From Bacillota bacterium (GTDB lineage: Bacteria; Bacillota_I; Bacilli_A; RFN20; CAG-826): a stretch of 9,964 nucleotides of DNA. The notes under the pieces were generated by a model, which saw only the letters and a program-made list of their open reading frames with translations, did no database searches and was not told where the DNA came from. Within the stretch, counting starts at the first letter, position 1. Every line of letters begins with the position of its first letter. Position numbers and translations under genes: made by a program. The stretch spans positions 238 to 10,201 of the forward strand of contig DOQE01000018.1 of NCBI GenBank assembly GCA_003512585.1, written 5' to 3'. Below, piece after piece: positions 1-5,752 of this stretch.

Positions 1-1
1 A

Positions 2-106
2 GGCTATGACCCAAGAAAATTATTGAAGCCTGGATTCTTGGCCATTCAAGCAAAAGTAAAAGAAAAGATGGAATTATTTGGCTCGGTCGGAAAAGCCAAT
101 AAATAA
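2..106 (+). CDS. fba: Class II fructose-1,6-bisphosphate aldolase, C-terminal fragment (5' end outside window)
   Basis: This is the 3' end of a gene running in from the left edge: 34 codons and a TAA at 104-106. The residues begin GYDPRKLLKPG and end with MELFGSVGKANK. A DPRK.L.P segment, then an Ala/Lys-rich helix and a terminal FGS..KA is the usual C-terminus of bacterial class II (zinc-dependent) aldolases. These enzymes split fructose 1,6-bisphosphate into glyceraldehyde 3-phosphate and dihydroxyacetone phosphate in cytoplasmic glycolysis. The active site and metal ligands lie outside the window. A strong intrinsic terminator begins 18 nt after the stop, so this is the end of its transcript. 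The assignment rests on a short tail and would need the upstream sequence to be certain. Confidence 0.8.
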   Translation, partial: GYDPRKLLKPGFLAIQAKVKEKMELFGSVGKANK

Positions 107-123
107 GGGTTCCTTACTATTTT

Positions 124-151
124 AGCCTATCGAAAAAGATAGGCTTTTTTT
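124..151 (+). terminator. Intrinsic terminator of the aldolase gene
   Basis: An 8-bp perfect stem AGCCTATC (124-131) / GATAGGCT (138-145) encloses the loop GAAAAA, and seven T run from 145 to 151. This is a textbook Rho-independent terminator for the + strand aldolase transcript. Its T-tract contains the stop codon of the convergent CBS-domain gene (150-152). Read on the minus strand, the hairpin is not followed by a good T-tract, so it probably works mainly in one direction. Confidence 0.88.
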
Positions 152-545
152 ATTTTTCAAGCAAATAATTAATAACAGATTTTCTAGTTACAATGCCAAT
201 AAATATGCCCTTATCGTCAACTACTGGAACAAAATTTTGATTGACGATTAGGTTAGCTAAATCATCCATTGAGGCATTAATGGAAACCGATTCAAAATTC
301 CTTTTTCTAGCAATACTAGACAAAGGAATTTTATTTAACTCATCGAAAGAATATTTATTATTTTTCAAAGCATATAAAATATCACCTTCGGAAAGGGAAT
401 ATAAATACTTGCCATCCCTAGAAACAACAGGAACGACAGAATAACGGTGATACTCCATTTTTTCCATAGCTTGTCTTAAGCTAAAATCGCCAAAAAGATA
501 CTCAACTTGAACCTTAGGTAACAAGAAAAATAAAATATTCGTCAT
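150..545 (-). CDS. Small CBS-pair protein (DarB/CbpB-like), possible nucleotide sensor
   Basis: A 131-residue cytoplasmic protein made almost entirely of two CBS domains, roughly residues 12-62 and 74-130. CBS1 has the HRYSVVPVV strand, the DGKYL turn and SEGDIL; CBS2 has NFVPVVDDKGIFIGIVTRK. CBS pairs bind adenine nucleotides. Stand-alone pairs of this size in Firmicutes include the c-di-AMP-binding DarB/CbpB proteins, and the C-terminal half resembles that group, but the ligand cannot be read from sequence. I chose the ATG at 545 because the protein then begins MTNILFFLLPK, as I recall for relatives of this type. The ORF can extend nine codons to a TTG at 572, but that start has no SD and adds residues unlike a CBS domain. 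The ATG also lacks a clear SD and has a TATAAT 6 nt upstream. The stop lies inside the aldolase terminator. Confidence 0.82.
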   Translation of the reverse strand: MTNILFFLLPKVQVEYLFGDFSLRQAMEKMEYHRYSVVPVVSRDGKYLYSLSEGDILYALKNNKYSFDELNKIPLSSIARKRNFESVSINASMDDLANLIVNQNFVPVVDDKGIFIGIVTRKSVINYLLEK

Positions 546-551
546 GTCTTT

Positions 552-557
552 ATTATA
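552..557 (-). promoter_or_regulatory. -10 box of the CBS-domain gene, possible leaderless start
   Basis: On the minus strand a perfect TATAAT (557 to 552) is followed by six bases (AAAGAC) and then the ATG at 545. Usual -10 to +1 spacing would put transcription start on or next to the A of the start codon, which fits the missing SD. I see no convincing -35 at 16-18 nt upstream; the region is T-rich (CTTTTTT). Confidence 0.45.
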
Positions 558-689
558 AAATAAAGTTACCAAGAAAAAAGCATTAAATTAAGATGCCGTG
601 TGCCTTATCCAAATTCAAAAAGAGTATGTGAATAGAATATAGCCGATGAATATTTTTTTATCTAAATCAATTTCATATAAACATCGCCA

Positions 690-718
690 TTGAGTTTAAA
701 ATTACTTACGAGTAGAAA
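690..718 (+). promoter_or_regulatory. Weak candidate promoter for the AraC-type regulator
   Basis: TTGAGT (690-695) and TAGAAA (713-718) are separated by exactly 17 nt and each matches four of six consensus positions. They lie about 75 nt upstream of the regulator ATG. The region is so AT-rich that such pairs arise by chance. A GATAAT at 772-777 is an alternative -10 nearer the gene but has no recognisable -35. Confidence 0.25.
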
Positions 719-726
719 AAATATCA

Positions 727-746
727 TTTATTTTTATAAAAATAAA
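727..746. repeat. 20-bp perfect AT-only palindrome upstream of the AraC-type gene
   Basis: Positions 727-736 (TTTATTTTTA) are the exact reverse complement of 737-746, with no spacer. The palindrome is centred about 55 nt before the ATG at 792, where an operator or promoter element could sit. The lack of any G or C makes a chance origin plausible. Confidence 0.4.
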
Positions 747-791
747 AGACAAACAGGCAATAAAAAAGTAAGATAATAGCAAGAAGAAATT

Positions 792-1637
792 ATGGAAAAC
801 GATAAATCAGTCAAATTACTCTATAACGAACAAAAAGACGTGGAATATGGTTGGGTTAAATTCCACCATATATATCATGGATATCCTCTTTACCATAGTC
901 ATGATTTTTATGAATATTTCATTTGCTACCAAGGCGAATATAAACAAATCATAAATAACGAAGCCCACTACTTCAAAAACCTTTCTTGCTGCTTGCTTCG
1001 CCCAGAAGACGCCCATTTAATTGAAGAAATAAAGAAAGATTCTAGTCAATATTCTATATCGCTTAGAAAAGATGCTTTTGAAAATTTTGTTAATTTTATC
1101 AATCCTTCATTATTAGAAAAATTGCAAAACAATGGAACCATGTATTTTTCTATGTCGGAAAATAGAGTTAGAAAAATCATATTCTACCTAAATCAATTAA
1201 GGGAAGAACAAAACGATAAGGACAATGTCCAAGTCTTAACCAATTTCCTTTTATTTAATTTGCTTGAGCCTTTATTTATTCAAAATGGGGTCTATGAGAG
1301 TGAAAAAAGACCTGCATGGTTAAATGATTTACTAATTGAAATAAATAAACCAGAAAACTTAAATTGGGATGTAAATGAAGTCGTGGCACATTCAAATTAT
1401 TCAAAAACCCATTTATCAAGAATGTTTAAAGAAGAAATGGGCAGATCGATTGGCGATTATTTACAAGAAGTAAAAATAACTAACGCCCGCGACATTTTAG
1501 TCAATTCAAATATGTCGATCGAAGAGCTTTGCGACCTAATCGGACATTCCTCAATGTCACATTTTTCCAGTGCTTTCAAGAAAAGATATGGCATGGCTCC
1601 AGGAAAATATAGAACAAAATTCAAAAACAAAGAATAA
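792..1637 (+). CDS. AraC/XylS-family transcriptional regulator with N-terminal cupin
   Basis: A 281-residue cytoplasmic DNA-binding regulator of usual family length. The N-terminal half (about 20-100) is a cupin-like ligand domain with HSHDFYEYFICYQGE (35-49) and a later LRPEDAH (69-75), as in sugar-responsive AraC proteins. The C-terminal domain (about 175-275) has both helix-turn-helix motifs: DVNEVVAHSNYSKTHLSRMF (193-212), and SIEELCDLIGHSSMSHFSSA (242-261) followed by F..RYG.AP..YR, the family signature. The ATG at 792 is preceded only by a weak purine stretch (AAGAAGAAATT), not a strong SD. It is divergent from the CBS-domain gene and convergent with the lipoprotein gene. Regulators of this type often control nearby glycosidase genes, so the glycosidase operon and lipoprotein are reasonable targets, but that is inference. 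No obvious paired operator repeats are shared between this upstream region and that of the glycosidase operon. Confidence 0.93.
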   Translation: MENDKSVKLLYNEQKDVEYGWVKFHHIYHGYPLYHSHDFYEYFICYQGEYKQIINNEAHYFKNLSCCLLRPEDAHLIEEIKKDSSQYSISLRKDAFENFVNFINPSLLEKLQNNGTMYFSMSENRVRKIIFYLNQLREEQNDKDNVQVLTNFLLFNLLEPLFIQNGVYESEKRPAWLNDLLIEINKPENLNWDVNEVVAHSNYSKTHLSRMFKEEMGRSIGDYLQEVKITNARDILVNSNMSIEELCDLIGHSSMSHFSSAFKKRYGMAPGKYRTKFKNKE

Positions 1638-1641
1638 AAGA

Positions 1642-1707
1642 AAATCCCATTAATCATTTCTTGTTAACGAATGTTTCATCGTTAACAAGAAAGTAAAAAG
1701 GGGATTT
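1642..1707 (-). terminator. Two-tier hairpin between convergent genes, probable terminator of the lipoprotein gene
   Basis: The inner stem is 14 bp and perfect: TTTCTTGTTAACGA (1657-1670) pairs with TCGTTAACAAGAAA (1679-1692) around an 8-nt loop. An outer 7-bp stem, AAATCCC (1642-1648) / GGGATTT (1701-1707), encloses it with 8 unpaired bases on each side. On the minus strand the outer arm is followed by T-rich sequence (TCTTTTATTCTTTG), which suits termination of the lipoprotein transcript ending at 1711. On the + strand nothing T-rich follows, although the structure may still mark the end of the AraC-type transcript. The inner stem alone has no adjacent U-tract. Confidence 0.6.
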
Positions 1708-1710
1708 CAA

Positions 1711-4458
1711 TCAATAAAGAACTTTGGAATTATTTTCATCATAATGCCAGAAAGAACAACTTAATGAAGAATAGCTCTCATCTGGAATATTTTCGCTATA
1801 GAAGGCAACAACGATATCGCCATTATTGCTCCTAGCATAATCATCGACAAAACAAGTAACCCATTCAAAATCATCATCGTTGCAATAGGCATCGACATTA
1901 TTTTCAAAATAAATGGAACTATTTTCGTCTTGACTAAAGCAATTAAAGGCGTCATCGCTAATCTTTAAACATGAAGAAGGGATGACAATCTCGCAATTGG
2001 AAAAAGCCCCATAAAATGCCCCGGATCCAATTGAGCTGAGTTTCTTTCCAAAATCAATGCTAGTCAATGAATAAGAATCATCCATATAAAAGGCATTGTT
2101 CCCGATTTCTGTAGCCCCTTTAAAAGACAAAGAGGTCAAGCCATTGCAATAAGCAAAAGCGCTATCCCCTATAAAGCCTACCTTTTCCCCGAAGTCTAGT
2201 TCGCTCAATTTTTCGCATTCGCCAAAAGCACTATCTTCAATTCTAGAAACGTTATTGAAATCTATTTCTTCTAAGTCGTTGGATCCGTAAAAAGCTTTTT
2301 TGCCAATTGTTGTAACCATATCATCGAATAGGTAGGAAGTCTTATCGCCCAAATAAGAGAGCAAAATAGATTTCTCCAGGTTATAAAGCGTATAGTTCTC
2401 ATAATCTAGATATAAATCGCTAGATTCATGGGCTAGAACATTTGCAGAATACATGGAAGTAAAACGATTCTTGAATGTCTCTATTTGATCTTTGTTTTTG
2501 ATTGCGAACACCGTTTTATTAGATCCATCAAAATTGAAGGCAGAGTAAAAGTTTCCTTCTTTTCCGTTTGCTTGATAAACGGAAAAAGCAGTTATGTCAT
2601 CGTGTCCAAATTCAATTTCAAGCAATTTTGGGCAATTAGCAAAAGAGGAAGAAGTTATCCTTGTAACGCTAGAAGGGACATAAATATATTCGACTTCGCC
2701 AAGATTATTAAACACATTGGCGGCAATCGAGGTTACCCCATCGGGGATTATTATCCTTTTTTTATTAAAGGAAGAAGATACGTCATATTTAATCAAAGTG
2801 CCATCGCTAATACTAAATTCTTTCGTTTCAGTCCCACTTTTTAAAATCAAGGCCGCCGTCGAGATTGAATTTGACCAAGATTGCTTTAAGGCTGTCGCTT
2901 CCTCTTCACTATCAACATATATATGAGGGGTTGCCCCGATTCCAAGGCTTGATATTGTCGGATAAGTAACAACATTATCGAAATGTAGATATAGATTATC
3001 CAAAGGAACATATTTAAATAAATTGCTTCCTAGGCTTGCCTTATCGGCAAAAGTAACGCTTAATTCCTTTATGTTCGTATTGGAAAAAGAAAGAAGTCCT
3101 AGATAAGTCATGCTGCCCTCTAAGGTAAGTTTAGATAAAGAAGTATCGCCGGCAAACGCCGAGTCCGGAACCATGCTAACATAGCTAGGAAGAACGACTT
3201 CCTTTAATTTTATACATGAAGCAAACGCCAAATGTTCCCAGCTAAAAGCAGGGGTTCCTTCTTTTATGGTTTTAGCAAAAGTAAGGGTCAACAAGTTTGT
3301 ATTTCCATAAAAAGCGCTATCTCCGACATAGGATAATTGGTCGCCAAAGGCAACGCCAGCCAATCTTTCCGCTCCAAAAAAGGAGAAAGATTCGACCCTA
3401 GAGATGTTTTGGAAAGAAAAAGAGGAAATATTCGTCCCTTTAAAAGCATAGGGGCCAATAATTGTAGTATTCGGATTAACAATAAAGGATGAAGCGTCTT
3501 TGGCGACGGGAAAATTGACCAAAGTAGAAAAATCTTTGCTATATAAAACGCCGTCATCAACCAAAAAATATTCATTATCATCGGAGATTATCCATTCTTT
3601 TAGATTCGGCATATCTTGATAATAGGTAAATTTAGAAAGACTTTTTGGCAATTCAAAGGATGAAAATGGCAATCCAAAAAAAGCTTGGTCATCGATTTGA
3701 TTAACGGAATCGGGAATGGATAATTCCTTTAGGTTTTTATCGTCTGAAAAAGCCCCACTGCCAATCTTGAGCAAACCATCTTCTAACGTTAGACTAGTCA
3801 AGCCATCCAAATGAGACAAAGCCCCAACGCCTATCTGCTTGCAATTTAAAATGGAAATGGTTTCCAAAGTAGTCGCCCCGGAAAGGCAACCATCAGGGAG
3901 AACTTCCTGATTGGTTATGGTTAATTTTTTAAAATTGGGAGCAAAAATCGATGTAGCGTTTTTCCCAACGACATTCCCTATTCCAAACATTTCCCCCAAA
4001 TAGGCATTTGAATCAGTCAAACTAGTCCCAATAAAAGGAGTAGTCAATTCCTCTAAATAATTAGAAAAATTCGTAAAGGCACCCTTTTCGATATACTCAA
4101 CCGAATTTGGGATGAATAGTTTTTGTAAAAACGGGGTCATCCCGAAAGCACTTTTTGAAATGCCTCTTACGGGAAGGTTTTTATAAATTGAAGGTATTTC
4201 ATATTCCTTGGCAAAAGGTTCTGGACATTTAATCAACGTAAACGATTTTCCATCGTTTGACAATTCAAAATATTCATCGGAAGTAGGAAGGCCTACGCTA
4301 CTGGATTCGGTTTCATTGCTGCTTGAATCCGCTTCAATAATGGAAGAATCGCTACTTTCTTGATTTACATTTGAAGAATCAAATGAAGTTGAAGAAAGCT
4401 CCCCTCCACAGGAGCATAGAAGCATTGACAATGATATTAACAGCAATTTTTCTTTCAT
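1711..4458 (-). CDS. BspA-like leucine-rich-repeat surface lipoprotein
   Basis: A 915-residue secreted protein. Residues 1-16 form a lipoprotein signal peptide (Lys-containing start, LLLISLSMLL core) with lipobox L-C-S-C and predicted lipidated Cys17. A Ser/Asp/Glu-rich linker follows (about 18-60), probably spanning the envelope. The rest is about 20 BspA/LRR_5-type repeats of the form (I/L)G..AF..(C/N)..L..L, for example SAFGECEKLSEL, SAFAYCNGLTSL and KAFYGSNDLEEI, in blocks separated by less regular segments near 500-540 and 620-690. The end (VAFYSEN...FWHYDENN) resembles C-termini I recall from similar repeat proteins. Relatives act as adhesins or binding proteins; the ligand here is unknown. 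I chose the ATG at 4458 over the TTG at 4479 because CGAGGA lies 6 nt before it and the signal peptide starts there. The next gene upstream, on the same strand, is the glycosidase operon, but a terminator-like hairpin and a separate promoter-like pair lie between them. Stop is TGA. Confidence 0.9.
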   Translation of the reverse strand: MKEKLLLISLSMLLCSCGGELSSTSFDSSNVNQESSDSSIIEADSSSNETESSSVGLPTSDEYFELSNDGKSFTLIKCPEPFAKEYEIPSIYKNLPVRGISKSAFGMTPFLQKLFIPNSVEYIEKGAFTNFSNYLEELTTPFIGTSLTDSNAYLGEMFGIGNVVGKNATSIFAPNFKKLTITNQEVLPDGCLSGATTLETISILNCKQIGVGALSHLDGLTSLTLEDGLLKIGSGAFSDDKNLKELSIPDSVNQIDDQAFFGLPFSSFELPKSLSKFTYYQDMPNLKEWIISDDNEYFLVDDGVLYSKDFSTLVNFPVAKDASSFIVNPNTTIIGPYAFKGTNISSFSFQNISRVESFSFFGAERLAGVAFGDQLSYVGDSAFYGNTNLLTLTFAKTIKEGTPAFSWEHLAFASCIKLKEVVLPSYVSMVPDSAFAGDTSLSKLTLEGSMTYLGLLSFSNTNIKELSVTFADKASLGSNLFKYVPLDNLYLHFDNVVTYPTISSLGIGATPHIYVDSEEEATALKQSWSNSISTAALILKSGTETKEFSISDGTLIKYDVSSSFNKKRIIIPDGVTSIAANVFNNLGEVEYIYVPSSVTRITSSSFANCPKLLEIEFGHDDITAFSVYQANGKEGNFYSAFNFDGSNKTVFAIKNKDQIETFKNRFTSMYSANVLAHESSDLYLDYENYTLYNLEKSILLSYLGDKTSYLFDDMVTTIGKKAFYGSNDLEEIDFNNVSRIEDSAFGECEKLSELDFGEKVGFIGDSAFAYCNGLTSLSFKGATEIGNNAFYMDDSYSLTSIDFGKKLSSIGSGAFYGAFSNCEIVIPSSCLKISDDAFNCFSQDENSSIYFENNVDAYCNDDDFEWVTCFVDDYARSNNGDIVVAFYSENIPDESYSSLSCSFWHYDENNSKVLY

Positions 4459-4496
4459 AAAAAATCCTCGATATGACAACGACTAATATCGAGGAT
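4459..4496 (-). terminator. Terminator-like hairpin after the glycosidase operon that contains the lipoprotein SD
   Basis: On the minus strand, ATCCTCGATAT (4496-4486) pairs perfectly over 11 bp with ATATCGAGGAT (4474-4464), across an 11-nt loop. Six T run from 4464 to 4459, immediately before the lipoprotein ATG. This has the form of an intrinsic terminator for the glycosidase operon, whose stop is 38 nt upstream. The downstream arm holds CGAGGA, the SD of the lipoprotein gene, so in any read-through RNA the SD would be paired. Confidence 0.72.
4465..4470 (-). promoter_or_regulatory. Ribosome binding site of the lipoprotein gene
   Basis: CGAGGA on the minus strand (4470 to 4465) sits 6 nt before the ATG at 4458 and fixes that start over the upstream TTG. 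It is embedded in the 3' arm of the 4464-4496 hairpin. Confidence 0.75.
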
Positions 4497-4512
4497 GTAT
4501 TTAAATTGTCAA
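4483..4512 (-). promoter_or_regulatory. Candidate promoter for the lipoprotein gene, nested in the hairpin region
   Basis: The minus strand has a consensus -35 TTGACA (4512 to 4507), an 18-nt spacer and a -10-like TATTAG (4488 to 4483, four of six matches). The predicted start, near 4476, falls in the hairpin loop, so this RNA would have only the downstream arm and a leader of about 18 nt with a free SD. The -35 is the centre of an 11-bp imperfect palindrome AATTG-T-CAATT (4504-4514). Confidence 0.5.
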
Positions 4513-4533
4513 TTGTTTTTTAAAGAATTTAGT

Positions 4534-5748
4534 CTATTTCCCAAAAACAATGTCATTGCCTTGGGCAAATAGTTGATAAGACGCTGCAGTCCAACCCATG
4601 AAGGCAGGAGAAGCATATTCAACATTAGAAATTTCCCCTGTTCTGCTATCATATTTTTCCCAAAGCTTTCCCGTTTTTTCAAAATTTGTTTCAATGGTAG
4701 CCATGTATTTATCCTTTACGCGTTTAGCTTCTTTATCGGCCCCGACATTTTTTAAAGCGGCATAGACAATCAAACTAACTTCGCCCCACATAATGGGGTA
4801 ATCCCATTGATAATAAATATCTTCTCCCCTATATTCGGCACAGCTGACACCATGTTCGTATTCTAACTTATTTAATACTTTTAAAGCAGATTCCCTATCC
4901 CTAGAAATCCCAAAAGCAAAAGGATATAAAGAAACGCAAGTCAAAACCTTAGAAAAAGTATTGTTTATATAATTGTAATCTAGATATAATCCTTCTTTTT
5001 CGTTAAAGAAATATTTATTAATTTTTTCTTTTCTTTCTTTTCGGAGGTTATTAAATTCATTACCTTCTTCTTTTCTATCTATTAAAAGAAGCATTTCTTC
5101 TAGCCTAGTTTCAACTAGATAGAGCCAACAATTTAAATCCAAATGGGCAAATTCATGGGCAGCAATTTTGCTTTCTTTTGTTTTAAATCTCATATTGAAA
5201 TCTAGTCCCGATTCGGCAATGGCTATGATATCTTTGCCAATGACGTATTGCTTTTTAGGATCGCGGCTATATTCCTTCACCCTATCGCAATGCATAAAGT
5301 AATGTTCCATGATTTCTTTATCGCTTGCAGAATCGCCAAAAGAATTTAGTCCAATTGGAGTCATTCTCTTTTTCATAAAGAAATCATGTTCCTTTAACAA
5401 GAAATCAATATATTGTTTTATGACATTTATATCTTTTTTAAATAAATACAAATCATAAACGCATAATGTAAATACGGGAGGCTGTGACCTATTTAATAAG
5501 CCGTTAGAATTTGGAACATAACCAATTTTATTGACAAAATAAGCCATGTCATCAAGATTATTTTCCGCTTGCTTAGATAAATTGGTAGCTAGAAGACCTT
5601 TGTTTATAAAATATAAATCCCAATAGAAAAAATCGGTATAAAAAGAGTTTTCGCAAGGGGAATTAAAAGGAAAGGGGACATCTTCCCTAGCAGGTTGAAC
5701 AGTTTTTTCCCAATGCGTTTTAATAAATGTAAGAACTTTATTTTCCAT
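4534..5748 (-). CDS. Trehalase-family (GH37-like) glycosidase, divergent
   Basis: A 404-residue protein without signal peptide, so cytoplasmic, with an (alpha/alpha)6-type glycosidase sequence. GH37 landmarks appear in order: FYWDLYF (41-47), YVPNSNGLLNRSQPP (77-91), ESGLDFNMRF (179-188), QWDYPIMW (314-321) and KLWEKYD (361-367). By family analogy, Asp183 is the likely general acid and Glu364 the likely base. The classical trehalase segment PGGRF before the YWD motif is replaced by PCENSFYTD, and the RPESY-type motif expected before ESG..D is not visible (GLNSFGDSAS instead). It is also shorter than E. coli TreA (about 565 aa). The substrate may therefore not be trehalose. The gene starts 4 nt after the beta-mannosidase stop with no strong SD of its own, suggesting translational coupling. 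That pairing hints at manno- or glucomanno-oligosaccharide use. Stop is TAG. Family assignment is firm; specificity is open. Confidence 0.82.
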   Translation of the reverse strand: MENKVLTFIKTHWEKTVQPAREDVPFPFNSPCENSFYTDFFYWDLYFINKGLLATNLSKQAENNLDDMAYFVNKIGYVPNSNGLLNRSQPPVFTLCVYDLYLFKKDINVIKQYIDFLLKEHDFFMKKRMTPIGLNSFGDSASDKEIMEHYFMHCDRVKEYSRDPKKQYVIGKDIIAIAESGLDFNMRFKTKESKIAAHEFAHLDLNCWLYLVETRLEEMLLLIDRKEEGNEFNNLRKERKEKINKYFFNEKEGLYLDYNYINNTFSKVLTCVSLYPFAFGISRDRESALKVLNKLEYEHGVSCAEYRGEDIYYQWDYPIMWGEVSLIVYAALKNVGADKEAKRVKDKYMATIETNFEKTGKLWEKYDSRTGEISNVEYASPAFMGWTAASYQLFAQGNDIVFGK

Positions 5749-5752
5749 ATCT

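Noticed and set aside
546..572. TTG start at 572 for the CBS-domain gene
   Set aside because: No SD, it overlaps the TATAAT box, and the added residues do not resemble a CBS domain.
593..631. Possible 12-residue peptide (MPCALSKFKKSM) between the CBS and AraC-type genes
   Set aside because: No real SD, no repeat or leader-peptide logic such as runs of one amino acid or an attenuator hairpin, and well within chance for this length.
1711..1713. TGA read as tryptophan (Mollicute code 4)
   Set aside because: TGG is used for Trp throughout. TGA ends both the lipoprotein and the phosphorylase exactly at family-expected C-termini, so the standard code applies.
2485..2844. Plus-strand open frame of 119 codons inside the lipoprotein gene, and similar antisense frames elsewhere
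   Set aside because: It is antisense to clear LRR coding sequence, has no domain-like pattern and no SD, and is explained by codon bias on the opposite strand.
4459..4479. TTG start at 4479 for the lipoprotein
   Set aside because: The ATG at 4458 has an SD and directly begins a lipoprotein signal peptide; the extension would run through the hairpin arm.
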